Below, in pieces: positions 1 to 13,433 of a stretch of DNA of 64,000 bases. The translations under genes were made by a program, and so were the position numbers. The notes beneath the pieces were generated by a model. The model did no database searches and had not been told where the DNA came from. It worked only from the letters and a program-made list of their open reading frames with translations. Position 1 is the first letter of the stretch. Each line of letters starts with the position of its first letter. The stretch comes from Massilia agri (GTDB lineage: Bacteria > Pseudomonadota > Gammaproteobacteria > Burkholderiales > Burkholderiaceae_D). The stretch lies in contig NZ_JANUHA010000007.1 in NCBI RefSeq assembly GCF_024753255.1, positions 186,001 through 250,000 of the forward strand. Reading direction: 5' to 3'.

Positions 1-340
1 TCGCGTCGTGCCGCGCGCGGGTGATGTCGTCTTGTTCAACACACATGTCCTACACATGGCGGAAGCAAACCGAACCAACAGAGTGCGCAAGTCGATCATT
101 TATACCTATGGGCACTTCTGGATGAAGGCCTATCCCAGTGCCAGCCCGGCCGATCTTGCGCAGTTCAACACCAACCCACAGCGCCAGCAACTCTTCGGAG
201 TACCACTAACCGGCGTGGCCCACTTCGCACGCCGCCTCGACCGGCTGGCGCCTCCAACCGCTGCGCAACGGCTGACGGCGGGTTGCGTACAAGTTGTGCA
301 CCGGCTGCTGCCGCTGCATAGCCTGCCGCCGCGGGCCTGA
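1..340 (+). CDS. Phytanoyl-CoA dioxygenase (PhyH) family protein, C-terminal fragment
   Basis: The reading frame is open from the left edge of the window, so the start lies outside. The visible ~112 residues carry the late part of a PhyH-type Fe(II)/2-oxoglutarate oxygenase: the stretch GDVVLFNTHVLH holds the distal iron-binding His, and the Arg in the following NRTNRVRKS is the usual 2-oxoglutarate carboxylate ligand, before a YTYGHFW segment. The substrate cannot be told from this end alone; members hydroxylate anything from fatty acyl-CoA to small secondary metabolites. The last ~40 residues are Arg/Leu/Pro-rich and look like a loosely conserved tail. Confidence 0.7.
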   Translation, partial: RVVPRAGDVVLFNTHVLHMAEANRTNRVRKSIIYTYGHFWMKAYPSASPADLAQFNTNPQRQQLFGVPLTGVAHFARRLDRLAPPTAAQRLTAGCVQVVHRLLPLHSLPPRA

Positions 341-469
341 CGACGCCACGGCCTGCGTAGCGACCGACCATGACGAATGGCACATGCGGCGGACGCGCCG
401 CACGCCGACAATCCAGGTACACGCTGCATCTCGGTGACGCAGCGGACAACCTGAATCGGAAAGCCAACC

Positions 470-1060
470 ATGCTCAAACACGTCATCGCAAGCTCGCTTG
501 CACTATCCGCCCTTGCAGTTCCTGCCGTCCACGCTGCTGAAAACGACACCTCCCCGCGCTTCTATGTTGGCGCAGCGACGGGCCAGTCGAAATCGACGCT
601 GGAAAACAGCGCCGGTGAGCGTTTCAGCAGCAAGAATCATCCCCTACCCGTCAAACTCTACGGCGGCATCGACCTGAACGACTACTTCGCGGTGGAAGCC
701 GGCTTCTCCGGAACGACCGGCAAGCATGAATTCGACAAGCGCCTGTACGGCACCGCCACCGAACCGCGCCTGCAAGCGCGGGCGCTTTACCTGGCTGCGA
801 AAGGCACGGTGGCGGTGAGCGACAGGGTCGACCTGCACGCCAAGCTGGGCGTGGCGCACAGCCGCTTCGAGATATCAAACGCCGGCATTCACGACCGCAA
901 GATCGACGGCACCAAGCCGATGTTCGGCATCGGCGCGGCGTACAAGTTCACCGAGCAGCTCGCGGGGACGCTCGAATTCGAGCATTACGGCACCGTACGC
1001 GAGGAGGGCTACAAGCTGCGCCGGCAGCAGCTGCAGGCCGGCCTGAAATTGAGCTTCTGA
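470..1060 (+). CDS. Small outer-membrane beta-barrel protein
   Basis: 196 residues with a clear signal peptide (MLKHVIASSLALSALAVPAVHA, cleavage around residue 22). The mature part alternates polar and hydrophobic residues in short strands (FYVGAATGQ, KLYGGIDLNDYFAVEAGF, ARALYLAAKGTV, PMFGIGAAYKF, LQAGLKLSF) and ends in a C-terminal Phe, the classic signal for the BAM machinery. Size and pattern fit the OmpA-like/OmpW-like eight-stranded porin-family proteins. It is a single gene with ~130 bp of non-coding DNA upstream. Function beyond an outer-membrane barrel cannot be assigned. Confidence 0.8.
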   Translation: MLKHVIASSLALSALAVPAVHAAENDTSPRFYVGAATGQSKSTLENSAGERFSSKNHPLPVKLYGGIDLNDYFAVEAGFSGTTGKHEFDKRLYGTATEPRLQARALYLAAKGTVAVSDRVDLHAKLGVAHSRFEISNAGIHDRKIDGTKPMFGIGAAYKFTEQLAGTLEFEHYGTVREEGYKLRRQQLQAGLKLSF

Positions 1061-1068
1061 TTGCCGTC

Positions 1069-1087
1069 GGCCGGGCCGCGCCCGGCC
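1069..1087 (+). terminator. GC-rich hairpin after the barrel gene
   Basis: An 8-bp perfect stem (GGCCGGGC / GCCCGGCC) with a 3-nt loop lies 8 bases after the barrel-protein stop. Only a short TTCC follows, so it is at best a weak intrinsic terminator. A possible -10 box (TAGAAT, 1094-1099) for the next gene follows immediately. Confidence 0.35.
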
Positions 1088-1126
1088 TTCCGCTAGAATG
1101 CGACACCCCCACGATCCGCGACGCCC

Positions 1127-2365
1127 ATGACGCACGAACCGACCGCCAGCAAACTGTCCGCCATCCCGCCCTGGATGTTCGCCGTCGCGGCAGCGCTGCT
1201 GTTCGGCGGGCTCGATGTCGCGGCGGCGCTCGGCGGTCGCATCTCCCTGCACAATCCGCTCGGCCTCCTGTCGGTTGCCATGACCGGCGACTGGCGCGGG
1301 AGCCTCGATCCGCGCGACGTGCCGCAAGCCGTCCAGCTCTTCGCGGCATGCAAGGCTGTGGGGTGCTGCGTGTTTGCGCTGGTATCAAGCATGGCCTGCC
1401 TGGCGAAGACGCTGGAGCGCCGCACCGTCCTGCTGGCGCTGCTGGTCGCCTGCGCGGTGGTGCTCGACTCGCTGCCGCTGCACGTGCTCGCCAGCGCCCA
1501 CCTGGGCATGCTGCTGCCCTGGCGCCGTGGCTTGTGGATGCTGGCGCTGCAATACCTGGCCGGTGTGGCCGTGGACACCCTGCTGGTACTGGACCTCGTC
1601 ACGCGCCTGAACCAGCCGCCGCGCTGGTCGCTGCTCGCCTACGTGTCGGCCGAGCGGCTGATCAAGGCGACCGGTTTCATCGCCGGCCGCCTGGTCCTGC
1701 GCGAGCACCGGATGCGGCAATCGCTCGCCACGGCGCACGCGCAGATGCTCGCCACCCAGTCGCTGCTGGCCGAGACGGTGCGCGGCGCCGAGCGCCTGCG
1801 CATCGCGCGCGACCTGCACGACGCCGTCGGCCACCACCTCACGGCGCTCAACCTGCACCTCGACCTGGCGCTGCGCCAGGCCAGGGACGCCACGCCGCCC
1901 GCCCTGCATACGGCGCGCGACGCCAGCGGCGCGCTGCTGGCGCAGGTGCGCAACGTCGTCTCCAGCACCCGGCAGGACCAGACCATCGACCTGGCCGAGG
2001 CCATCCGCCTGCTGGGTGACGGTATCCCGGGCATCTCTGTCAGCGTGCGCATCGACCCGGCCGCCAGCCGCTACCCCGCGCCGGTGGCGCACGTCCTGTT
2101 CCGCTGCATCCAGGAAGGGATCACCAATGCCCTGCGCCATGCGCATGCGCGCCGCCTGGATATCGTGCTGCAAGAGGCAGATGGCATGACGGTCGCGCGG
2201 GTGCTCGACGACGGCTGCGGCGAGTCCGGCCTCGTCGAAGGCAATGGCCTGCGCGGCATCCGTGAACGGCTGGCCGAACTGGACGGCGAGCTGCGCTACG
2301 GGGCGCAGCCAGGGGGCGGCTTCGCACTGGAACTGCGCCTCCCGCAGCAGGCGGTGCCGGCATGA
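1127..2365 (+). CDS. Sensor histidine kinase, NarL/DesK-type (HisKA_3)
   Basis: 412 residues. The first ~190 residues hold several hydrophobic helices (residues ~17-37, ~75-95, ~100-120, ~135-155), a membrane sensor region without a recognisable ligand domain. A coiled segment leads to the HisKA_3 dimerisation helix RIARDLHDAVGHHLTALN, with the phospho-accepting His at residue 231. The HATPase_c domain follows, with an N-box-like EGITNALRHAHA, the DDGCG motif and GNGLRGIRERL. It overlaps the next gene by 4 bases (ATGA), so kinase and regulator are translationally coupled. The stimulus is unknown; this architecture is common among envelope-stress and lipid-fluidity sensors (LiaS, DesK). Confidence 0.9.
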   Translation: MTHEPTASKLSAIPPWMFAVAAALLFGGLDVAAALGGRISLHNPLGLLSVAMTGDWRGSLDPRDVPQAVQLFAACKAVGCCVFALVSSMACLAKTLERRTVLLALLVACAVVLDSLPLHVLASAHLGMLLPWRRGLWMLALQYLAGVAVDTLLVLDLVTRLNQPPRWSLLAYVSAERLIKATGFIAGRLVLREHRMRQSLATAHAQMLATQSLLAETVRGAERLRIARDLHDAVGHHLTALNLHLDLALRQARDATPPALHTARDASGALLAQVRNVVSSTRQDQTIDLAEAIRLLGDGIPGISVSVRIDPAASRYPAPVAHVLFRCIQEGITNALRHAHARRLDIVLQEADGMTVARVLDDGCGESGLVEGNGLRGIRERLAELDGELRYGAQPGGGFALELRLPQQAVPA

Positions 2366-2982
2366 TCCGCGTCGCCCTGGTCGACGACCAGACCCTGGTG
2401 CGCAGCGGCATCCGCGGCCTGCTCGACCTGACCGAGGACATCCGCGTGGTGGCGGAAGCCGCCGACGGCATCGAGGCGCGGCGCGTGCTGGCCCAGGCCA
2501 GCGTGGACGTCCTGCTCCTTGACGTGCGCATGCCAGGTTCAAGCGGCATCGACCTGCTGCGCGATTCGGGCGGGCCACTGCCGCCAACGATCATGCTCAC
2601 CACTTTCGACGACGAGGATGCGCTGCTGGAGGCCATGCGTTTAGGGGCGCGCGGCTTCGTGCTCAAGGATATCTCGCTGGAGCGGCTGGCCGAGGGCATC
2701 CGGGCGGTGGCCGGCGGCGCCACCCTGTTCCGCCCCGCGCTGACGGAGCGCATCCGCGAATCGTTCGAGCGCAGTCACGCGGCTCCCGGTAACGTGCTCA
2801 CGGAGCGCGAAACCGAGGTGCTGGCGCTCGTGGCGGCAGGCCTGAGCAACGGCGAAATCGCCGCCCACCTTGGCGCGAGCGAAGGCACGGTGAAGAACCA
2901 CGTTTCCAGCATCCTGTCGAAGCTGGGCGTGCGCGACCGGGTACGCGCGGTCCTGCGCGGAATCGAGCTGGCGCTGATCTAG
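2362..2982 (+). CDS. Response regulator, NarL/FixJ (LuxR-type HTH) family
   Basis: 206 residues. The receiver domain (1-120) has the acidic pair DD at 8-9, phosphorylatable Asp54 in LLLDVRMP, the switch Thr in MLTTFDDE and Lys in VLKD. The C-terminal LuxR-type helix-turn-helix (about 147-200) reads LTERETEVLALVAAGLSNGEIA with the recognition helix SEGTVKNHVSSIL. It is the cognate partner of the overlapping histidine kinase. No target gene is evident nearby; the neighbour on the right is convergent. Confidence 0.93.
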   Translation: MIRVALVDDQTLVRSGIRGLLDLTEDIRVVAEAADGIEARRVLAQASVDVLLLDVRMPGSSGIDLLRDSGGPLPPTIMLTTFDDEDALLEAMRLGARGFVLKDISLERLAEGIRAVAGGATLFRPALTERIRESFERSHAAPGNVLTERETEVLALVAAGLSNGEIAAHLGASEGTVKNHVSSILSKLGVRDRVRAVLRGIELALI

Positions 2983-2995
2983 GCGCCGGCGGGAT

Positions 2996-3502
2996 TCACT
3001 TCTTTGTTTCGAGCCGCAGGATCGCCAGGATCGCCAGCGCGAACAGGGCGCTGAGCACCGCCGTCGCCTCGCGTCCCATGCCGGCCGCGATGCCGATCGC
3101 CGCAGTCAGCCACACGCTCGCGGCCGTGGTGACACCCTTGATGTCGTCCTTCTGGGTATGCTTGAGGATGGCGCCGGCGCCGATGAAGCCGATGCCTGCG
3201 GTGACGCCCTGCAGCACGCGCGAGAGGTCGCCGATCTCCATCCCCGCCTGCAGGGGAATGAGGACGAAGAGGGCCGAGCCGAGCGAGACCAGCATGTGGG
3301 TGCGCAGGCCGGCCGAGGCGCCGACCGATTCGCGTTCATAGCCAAGCATGCCGCCCAGCGCTACCGCCACCAGCAGGCGCAGCACGATGCGGGTGATGTC
3401 CTCGACACTGCCCACGTCGGCAAATTCCTGCTGTATCGTCAACCAGCTCCTCTCGATCCACACCTTTCGCACCCTCCCGATGGTTTTTCGGGATGATGCC
3501 AT
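2996..3502 (-). CDS. MgtC/SapB family membrane protein
   Basis: 168 residues. After a ~35-residue N-terminal extension come the MgtC hallmarks: LLVAVALGGMLGYERE, then AGLRTHMLVSLGSALFVLI, GVTAGIGFIGAGAILK and KGVTTAASVWLTAAIGIAAGMG, about five membrane helices in all. It lacks the C-terminal ACT-like domain of Salmonella MgtC and so belongs to the short SapB-like branch. The protein could also start at an internal Met or Val and be shorter. It is convergent with the response regulator (13 bp gap). Family members act in Mg2+ limitation or regulate P-type or ATP-synthase activity; no substrate can be read from the sequence. Confidence 0.85.
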   Translation of the reverse strand: MASSRKTIGRVRKVWIERSWLTIQQEFADVGSVEDITRIVLRLLVAVALGGMLGYERESVGASAGLRTHMLVSLGSALFVLIPLQAGMEIGDLSRVLQGVTAGIGFIGAGAILKHTQKDDIKGVTTAASVWLTAAIGIAAGMGREATAVLSALFALAILAILRLETKK

Positions 3503-3535
3503 TTCGACAGGATTGGCGTCGCCACGCTCGACAGT

Positions 3536-4774
3536 TCAGGCTACGATACCTGGCCGCTCCAGCATCGCATGCAGCAGCACGTTGCAGCCGGCCTCCAGGT
3601 GATCCGGCCGCGCGTCCTCGATCTCGTTGTGGCTGATGCCGTCCTTGCAGGGCACGAAGATCATGCCCGCAGGGGCAACACGCGCCGCGTAGATGGCGTC
3701 GTGGCCGGCGCCGGACACCACGTCCATGCTCGAATAGCCCAGCTTCTCGGTGGCGGCGCGCACCGCGTTCACGCAGTCCGGATGGAAGGGGCAAGGCGGG
3801 TAGTAGGACACGCGCTCCACCTCGATGGCCAGGCCGCTTTTCTCACGCGCCTGCGCGACGAAGGCCAGCATCTCTTCGTGCATCGTGTTCAGGAGCGCGT
3901 CGCTCACATTGCGCAGGTCGATGCTGAACTTGACCTGGCCCGGGATCACGTTGCGGCTGTTCGGGAACACCTGCACCATGCCCACCGTCCCGCGCCCGTA
4001 AGGCGGGTAACGGTTCGCGATCCGGACGACTTCCTGCATGATGGTGGTGGCCACCTGCAGCGCATCGCGGCGCAGGCCCATCGGGGTCGGGCCGGCATGC
4101 GCTTCCATGCCGCTGACGACGCAGTCGTACCAGGACAGGCCCATCACGGCCGGCACCACGCCGATCACCTTGTCCGCATCTTCCAGCACCGGGCCCTGCT
4201 CGATGTGGGTTTCGAAGTAGGCGCCGATCGGGTGGCGGCCCGGCACCTCGTCGCCGAGGTAGCCGATGCGTTCCAGTTCCTCGCGCACGCTCTTGCCCTC
4301 GACGTCGCGGGCATCGTAGGCCGTCTCCAGGCTGAAGGCGCCGCAGAACACGCCGGAGCCCATCATCACCGGCACGAAGCGCGAACCCTCTTCATTGGTC
4401 CAGAAAGCGACCTCGATCGGCGCCTCGGTCTGGATGCCCCTGTCGTTCAGTGTCCGAATCACCTCCAGGCCGGCCAGCACACCGTAGTTGCCGTCGAACT
4501 TGCCGCCGGTCGGCTGGGTGTCGACGTGGCTGCCGGTGACGATGGGGAACAAGTCCGGGTTCCGCCCCTCGCGGCGCATGAAGACGTTGCCGATCTGGTC
4601 GACCGTGACCTCCAGCCCCGCCTCGCGTCCCCAGCGCACCACCAGGTCACGGCCCTGGCGGTCGAGGTCCGTCAGGGCCAGGCGCTTGACGCCGCCCTTC
4701 TCGGTGGCGCCGATGGCAGCCAGGTCCATCAGCGACTTCCACAGGCGTTCGCCATTGATACGCAGGTCGTTCAT
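3536..4774 (-). CDS. Beta-ureidopropionase / N-carbamoyl amino acid hydrolase (M20 family, PydC/AmaB type)
   Basis: 412 residues from an ATG 11 bp after the dihydropyrimidinase stop; the frame is open further upstream, but the family begins here (MNDLRINGERLW). Metal-binding signatures of the AmaB/HyuC amidohydrolases are all present: GSHVDTQPTGGKFDG (His83, Asp94), the EEGSRF pair near residue 129, ETHIEQG, a domain-swap region MEAHAGPTPM, and the C-terminal SGAGHDA and SHNEIE. It hydrolyses N-carbamoyl-beta-alanine (or the methyl analogue from thymine) to the beta-amino acid, CO2 and ammonia: step three of reductive pyrimidine catabolism. It is the last gene of the seven-gene operon whose earlier genes make its substrate. 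Confidence 0.92.
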   Translation of the reverse strand: MNDLRINGERLWKSLMDLAAIGATEKGGVKRLALTDLDRQGRDLVVRWGREAGLEVTVDQIGNVFMRREGRNPDLFPIVTGSHVDTQPTGGKFDGNYGVLAGLEVIRTLNDRGIQTEAPIEVAFWTNEEGSRFVPVMMGSGVFCGAFSLETAYDARDVEGKSVREELERIGYLGDEVPGRHPIGAYFETHIEQGPVLEDADKVIGVVPAVMGLSWYDCVVSGMEAHAGPTPMGLRRDALQVATTIMQEVVRIANRYPPYGRGTVGMVQVFPNSRNVIPGQVKFSIDLRNVSDALLNTMHEEMLAFVAQAREKSGLAIEVERVSYYPPCPFHPDCVNAVRAATEKLGYSSMDVVSGAGHDAIYAARVAPAGMIFVPCKDGISHNEIEDARPDHLEAGCNVLLHAMLERPGIVA

Positions 4775-4785
4775 GCTCGCTCTCC

Positions 4786-7678
<2,893 letters not shown>

Positions 7679-7751
7679 GGTCGGACTCTCCTCGTCGGTG
7701 GCAAGATGTGCGACCGAGTGTAGCGCAATCGTATGGACAAATGTGCCCGCC

Positions 7752-9059
7752 TCAAGCGCCGGCCTGTTCGACCACGGCCGCCGCCGGAGCCGGCTCGGCC
7801 CGCGGATTGCGCGGATCCTGTGTCCAGTTCATGTAGGGCTTGCCGCTCTCCTGCGGCACCATGGTGATGCAGCTATCGACCGGACAGGTGATCTCGCACA
7901 GGTTGCAGCCCACGCATTCCTCGCGGATCACCTCGAAGCGCCGGGTTCCCGCCTCGTCGACGGCGCGCGCGATCGCCTGGTGGGAGGTATCTTCGCAGGC
8001 CACGTAGCACTTGCCGCATTTGATGCACTTGTCCTGGTCGATGTGGGCAATCACCTGGTAATTCATGTCCAGGTACTTCCAGTCGGTGGTGTTGCGCACG
8101 GCCTTGCGGGAAAAGGCGGCGATATCGGCGTAACCCTGCGTGTCCATCCAGCGCGACAGGCCGTCCTTCATCTCTTCGACAATGCGGAAGCCATGCAGCA
8201 TGGCGGCCGTGCACACCTGCACGCAGCCGGCGCCCAGCGCGATGAACTCGGCCGCGTCGCGCCAGTTGCCAATGCCGCCGATGCCGGAGATCGGCAGACT
8301 GGCCGTCATGGGATCGCGCGCGATCTCGGCCACCATGTTCAGGGCGATCGGCTTGACCGCCGAGCCGCAGTAGCCGCCGTGGGTGCTGGCCTCTCCCACG
8401 ATGGGATAGGCCACCATGCGGTCCAGGTCCAGGTGGGTGATCGAGTTCACCGTGTTGATGAGCGAGACCGCGTCCGCCCCGCCGGCGAGCGCGGCGCGGG
8501 CCGGGTGGCGCACATCGGTGATGTTCGGGGTCAGCTTGACGATGACAGGCAATCTGGTGTGCTTCTTGCACCAGGCGGTCACCATCTGCACGTACTCCGG
8601 CACCTGCCCCACCGCAGCCCCCATGCCGCGCTCGGGCATGCCGTGCGGGCAGCCGAAATTCAGTTCGATACCGTCGGCGCCAGTGGCCTCGACCAGCGGC
8701 AGGATCGCCGCCCAGGGCGCTTCTTCGCAGGGCAGCATCAGGGACACGATCATGGCGCGGTCCGGCCAGTCCTTCTTGACCTGGGTGATCTCGCGCAGGT
8801 TGATCTCGAGGCTGCGGTCGGTGATCAGCTCGATGTTGTTGAAACCGATGACCTCGCGGTTCTTGCCGTAGTGGGCCGAGTAGCGCGAGGAGACGTTCAC
8901 CGCCGGGGGGTCTTCGCCCAGGGTCTTCCACACCACCCCGCCCCACCCCGCCTCGAAGGCGCGCACCACGTTATAGGCCTTGTCGGTCGGCGGCGCGGAG
9001 GCCAGCCAGAAGGGGTTCGGGCTCTTGATGCCGCAGAAATCGATGCTCAGGTCGGCCAT
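7752..9059 (-). CDS. preA: NAD-dependent dihydropyrimidine dehydrogenase subunit PreA
   Basis: 435 residues. Residues 1-320 form a dihydroorotate-dehydrogenase-like FMN barrel (ASAPPTDK near the start, NFGCPHGMPERGMG, KLTPNITD, SGIGGIGNW). The C-terminus is a two-cluster ferredoxin domain with CIKCGKCYVAC near residue 345 and CVGCNLCEITC near 381. It is the catalytic subunit reducing uracil/thymine to the 5,6-dihydro form, with electrons delivered from NADH by PreT. Its start overlaps the end of preT by 13 bases, giving coupled, equimolar synthesis. A 73-bp gap separates it from the permease gene. Confidence 0.96.
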   Translation of the reverse strand: MADLSIDFCGIKSPNPFWLASAPPTDKAYNVVRAFEAGWGGVVWKTLGEDPPAVNVSSRYSAHYGKNREVIGFNNIELITDRSLEINLREITQVKKDWPDRAMIVSLMLPCEEAPWAAILPLVEATGADGIELNFGCPHGMPERGMGAAVGQVPEYVQMVTAWCKKHTRLPVIVKLTPNITDVRHPARAALAGGADAVSLINTVNSITHLDLDRMVAYPIVGEASTHGGYCGSAVKPIALNMVAEIARDPMTASLPISGIGGIGNWRDAAEFIALGAGCVQVCTAAMLHGFRIVEEMKDGLSRWMDTQGYADIAAFSRKAVRNTTDWKYLDMNYQVIAHIDQDKCIKCGKCYVACEDTSHQAIARAVDEAGTRRFEVIREECVGCNLCEITCPVDSCITMVPQESGKPYMNWTQDPRNPRAEPAPAAAVVEQAGA

Positions 9060-10411
9060 GCTGCCTCCGTGCTTGCCTGGATGTCTTCGTGGATGGCGAG
9101 GGCCGCCAGCTTGCCGTGCTGGACGGCCTGCACCGTGAGGTCCTGCCCCGGCGCGACACAGTCGCCGCCCGCATAGATGCCGGGGATCGCCGTGCGGAAG
9201 TGTGCGTCGATGCGGATCCGGTCGCCCTCGCGGACCAGAGCGTCACCGAGGCCGTCCTCGCACATGCCCTGGCCGATGGCCTTGAACACGGCGTCGGCCG
9301 CGATTTCGACGTAGCCGCCGGTGCGCACCAGGCGCCCCTCTTCCATGCGGGTCTGCTCGAAGCGCATGCCGGCCACCCTGCCTTCCCCGTCGAGCAATAC
9401 CTCGAGCGGCGCGGCCCAGGTGCGGATGCGCACGAAATTGGCCTTGGCGATCTCGATCTCGTGGCCCGTCGCGCTCATCGATTCCAGGCCGCGCCGGTAG
9501 ACCAGGGTGACGTCTTCCGCCCCCAGGCGCTTGATCTGCACCGCCATGTCGACCGCCGTGTTGCCGGCGCCAATGACGATCGCGCGGCGCGGCACCGGCA
9601 GCCGGGACAGGTCGCTGGCCTGGCGCAGCGCGGCGATGTAGTCGATGGCGGCCACCAGGCCCGGCGCGTCCTCGCCCGTCAGGCCCAGCGCCCGGCTGGC
9701 GGCCAGGCCGATGCCCAGGAAGACCGCGTCGAAGCGGGTGTGCAGGTCGGCCAGGCTGAGGTTCTCGCCAAGCCGGCGGCCATATTCGATGTGGATTCCG
9801 CCGATGGCCATCAGGAAGTCGACTTCCTGCTGCGCGAAGTCGCCCGGCAGCTTGTATCTGGCGATGCCGTATTCGTTCAGGCCACCGGCCTTTTCACGCG
9901 CCTCGTAGACGACCACATCGTTGCCCAGCATGGCCAGGCGGTGGGCACAGGACAGGCCGGCGGGGCCGGCGCCGACCACGGCGATGGTCCGGCCGGTGGA
10001 AGGTGCGCGTGCGAAAGGGTGGCCGTCGAAGCGCGCATTGTCGATCGCGTAGCGCTGCAGCAGGCCGATGCGCACGGGCTCGCGCTCGGTCGGGTTGTTG
10101 CGCACGCAGGATTGCTCGCACAGGATCTCGGTGGGACAGACGCGGGCGCAGCTGCCGCCGAAGATGTTCGCCTTCAGGATGCCGTAGGCGGCGCCATCGA
10201 TGTTCTGGTCCTGGATGTTGCGGATGAAGCCGGCGACGTCGATGCCGGTCGGGCAGGCGTTCATGCAGGGCGCGTCATAACAATAGAGGCAGCGCGCCGC
10301 CTCGAGCGCGGCCTGGCGCGCCGTCAAGGGCGGCGCCAGGTCGGTGAATTGCGCGGCCAGTTCGCCGTTCGAACCTGCCGCCGGCGGCAGGTGCTGGAGT
10401 GATTCGATCAT
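9047..10411 (-). CDS. preT: NAD-dependent dihydropyrimidine dehydrogenase subunit PreT
   Basis: 454 residues from the ATG at 10411, which has GAAGGG six bases ahead; an in-frame ATG six bases earlier is too close to that ribosome site. The N-terminal Cys-rich domain (CLYCYDAPCMNACPTG near 42-57, then GGSCARVCPTEILCEQSC) binds Fe-S clusters. Next comes a glutamate-synthase-small-subunit-like flavoprotein with an FAD Rossmann GAGPAGLSCA near 148 and a second nucleotide fold IGAGNTAVD. It passes electrons from NADH to PreA in the first step of reductive pyrimidine breakdown. A 44-bp gap separates it from mmsA upstream. Confidence 0.95.
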   Translation of the reverse strand: MIESLQHLPPAAGSNGELAAQFTDLAPPLTARQAALEAARCLYCYDAPCMNACPTGIDVAGFIRNIQDQNIDGAAYGILKANIFGGSCARVCPTEILCEQSCVRNNPTEREPVRIGLLQRYAIDNARFDGHPFARAPSTGRTIAVVGAGPAGLSCAHRLAMLGNDVVVYEAREKAGGLNEYGIARYKLPGDFAQQEVDFLMAIGGIHIEYGRRLGENLSLADLHTRFDAVFLGIGLAASRALGLTGEDAPGLVAAIDYIAALRQASDLSRLPVPRRAIVIGAGNTAVDMAVQIKRLGAEDVTLVYRRGLESMSATGHEIEIAKANFVRIRTWAAPLEVLLDGEGRVAGMRFEQTRMEEGRLVRTGGYVEIAADAVFKAIGQGMCEDGLGDALVREGDRIRIDAHFRTAIPGIYAGGDCVAPGQDLTVQAVQHGKLAALAIHEDIQASTEAAWPT

Positions 10412-10455
10412 GTGCATCCCTTCTTGTTGTCAAGCGGCGAACATGCTGCGCAAGG

Positions 10456-11949
<1,494 letters not shown>

Positions 11950-11953
11950 GTAC

Positions 11954-13270
11954 TTAATCCAGGTTGTTCAATACGTTGGCGAGTTTGCCGAACAGTTCGT
12001 CGATGTGCTGCCGGTCGAGGATGAGCGGCGGCGACAGGGCGATGATGTCGCCCGTCACGCGGATCAGGATACCGTCGGCGAAGGCCTGCTTGAAGGCGGC
12101 GTAGGCGCGCGCGCCCGGTTTGCCCGCGATGGGTTCGAGTTCGATGCCGGCCACCAGGCCGATCGAGCGCAGGTCGATCACGTGCGGCAGGCCGCGCAGC
12201 GAATGCAGCGCATCCTCGAAGTAGGCCTGCATCGCCCTGGCGTTCTCGATGACGCCCTGCTCGCGGAAGACCTGCAAGGTGGCTATGCCGGCGGCGCAGG
12301 CCAGCGGGTGGCCGGAATAGGTGTAGCCGTGGAACAGCTCGATGCCCGGCGGCGCGTCCATGAAGGCGTCGTGGATGAAGCGCTTGGAGAACACGGCGCC
12401 CATCGGGACCACGCCATTGGTCAGGCCCTTCGCGGTGGTCATCATGTCGGGCTCGACGCCGAAATAGTCGCTGGCGAAAGGCGTGGTCAGCCTGCCGAAG
12501 CCGGTGATGACTTCGTCGAAGATCAAGAGGATGCCGTGCTTGTCGCAGATCTCGCGCAGGCGCTTGAGGTAGCCCTTGGGCGGCACCAGCACGCCGGTGG
12601 AGCCGGACACCGGCTCGATGATCACCGCCGCGATCGTCGATGCGTCGTGCAGGGTGACGAGGCGTTCCAGCTCGTCGGCGAGTTCGGCGCCGAAGTCGGG
12701 TTCGCCGCGCGAGAAGGCGTTCTTCTGCAGGTTGTGCGTGTGCGGCAGGTGGTCGACGCCCGGCAGCAGCGGGCCGAAGCTCTTGCGGTTGTTGCCGATG
12801 CCGCCCACCGACAGGCCGCCGAAACCGACGCCGTGGTAGCCGCGCTCGCGGCCGATCAGCCGGGTACGCCCGCCCTCGCCGCGCGCCTTGTGGTAGGCCA
12901 GCGCCATCTTGAGGGCCGTGTCCACCGCTTCCGAGCCGGAGTTGGTATAGAAGACGTGGCCGAACTTGTGGCCGGTGTAGTCCATCAGCTGCTCGGCCAG
13001 GTCGAATGCGGCCGGATGCCCCATCTGGAAGGTGGGCGCGAAATCCAGCTGGCCGACCATCTCGCTGACCGCCTGGGTGATGCGCGGCTGGGCATGGCCG
13101 CAGGGAACACACCAGAGGCCGGCCGTGCCGTCGAGGATGCGGTTGCCGTCGACGTCCTTGTAGTACATCCCCTCGGCGGACACGAGCAGGCGCGGACTGG
13201 CCTTGAAATCCCGATTATTGGTGAAAGGCATCCAGAATGCGGACATCGAGCTGGGCCTGGATTCGTTCAT
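11954..13270 (-). CDS. Omega-amino acid (beta-alanine):pyruvate aminotransferase, class III
   Basis: 438 residues from an ATG at 13270 with GGAGAGA just ahead; the frame runs open further upstream but into the promoter region. Class-III PLP transaminase: [14 protein letters not shown] binds the cofactor phosphate, [11 protein letters not shown] holds the Asp contacting the pyridine N, and Lys281 in [10 protein letters not shown] is the Schiff-base residue. [12 protein letters not shown] at the N-terminus is typical of beta-alanine:pyruvate transaminases. It turns beta-alanine or 3-aminoisobutyrate into (methyl)malonate semialdehyde for MmsA. It is the first gene of the operon, transcribed away from the two regulators. 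Confidence 0.93.
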   Translation of the reverse strand: MNESRPSSMSAFWMPFTNNRDFKASPRLLVSAEGMYYKDVDGNRILDGTAGLWCVPCGHAQPRITQAVSEMVGQLDFAPTFQMGHPAAFDLAEQLMDYTGHKFGHVFYTNSGSEAVDTALKMALAYHKARGEGGRTRLIGRERGYHGVGFGGLSVGGIGNNRKSFGPLLPGVDHLPHTHNLQKNAFSRGEPDFGAELADELERLVTLHDASTIAAVIIEPVSGSTGVLVPPKGYLKRLREICDKHGILLIFDEVITGFGRLTTPFASDYFGVEPDMMTTAKGLTNGVVPMGAVFSKRFIHDAFMDAPPGIELFHGYTYSGHPLACAAGIATLQVFREQGVIENARAMQAYFEDALHSLRGLPHVIDLRSIGLVAGIELEPIAGKPGARAYAAFKQAFADGILIRVTGDIIALSPPLILDRQHIDELFGKLANVLNNLD

Positions 13271-13300
13271 GCGTCTCTCCTTGCCATGGTGGCGAAATTT

Positions 13301-13316
13301 TTTACCAGTTGGCAAA
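13301..13316. promoter_or_regulatory. RutR-like operator in the divergent promoter region
   Basis: TTTACCAGTTGGCAAA is a near-perfect inverted repeat (TTTACCA / TTTGCCA arms around GT). It resembles the E. coli RutR consensus TTGACCA-NN-TGGTCAA in arm length, spacing and ACCA/TGG core. It lies 30 bp upstream of the aminotransferase start and is flanked by AT-rich DNA (to ~13331), the only AT-rich part of the 163-bp divergent gap, so it likely overlaps the operon promoter. A RutR-like TetR gene is encoded at 14931. The match to the consensus is seen; binding is inferred. Confidence 0.5.
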
Positions 13317-13433
13317 ATATTGATCAATAATAGACAGCAAGGCAACACCGGCACAGATACACCAAGGTAAAAACAGGCCAACCGTACAGGCAGCCCGACC
13401 TGCACAGTTGCAGCCCTTTGGCGCGGAGCGGTG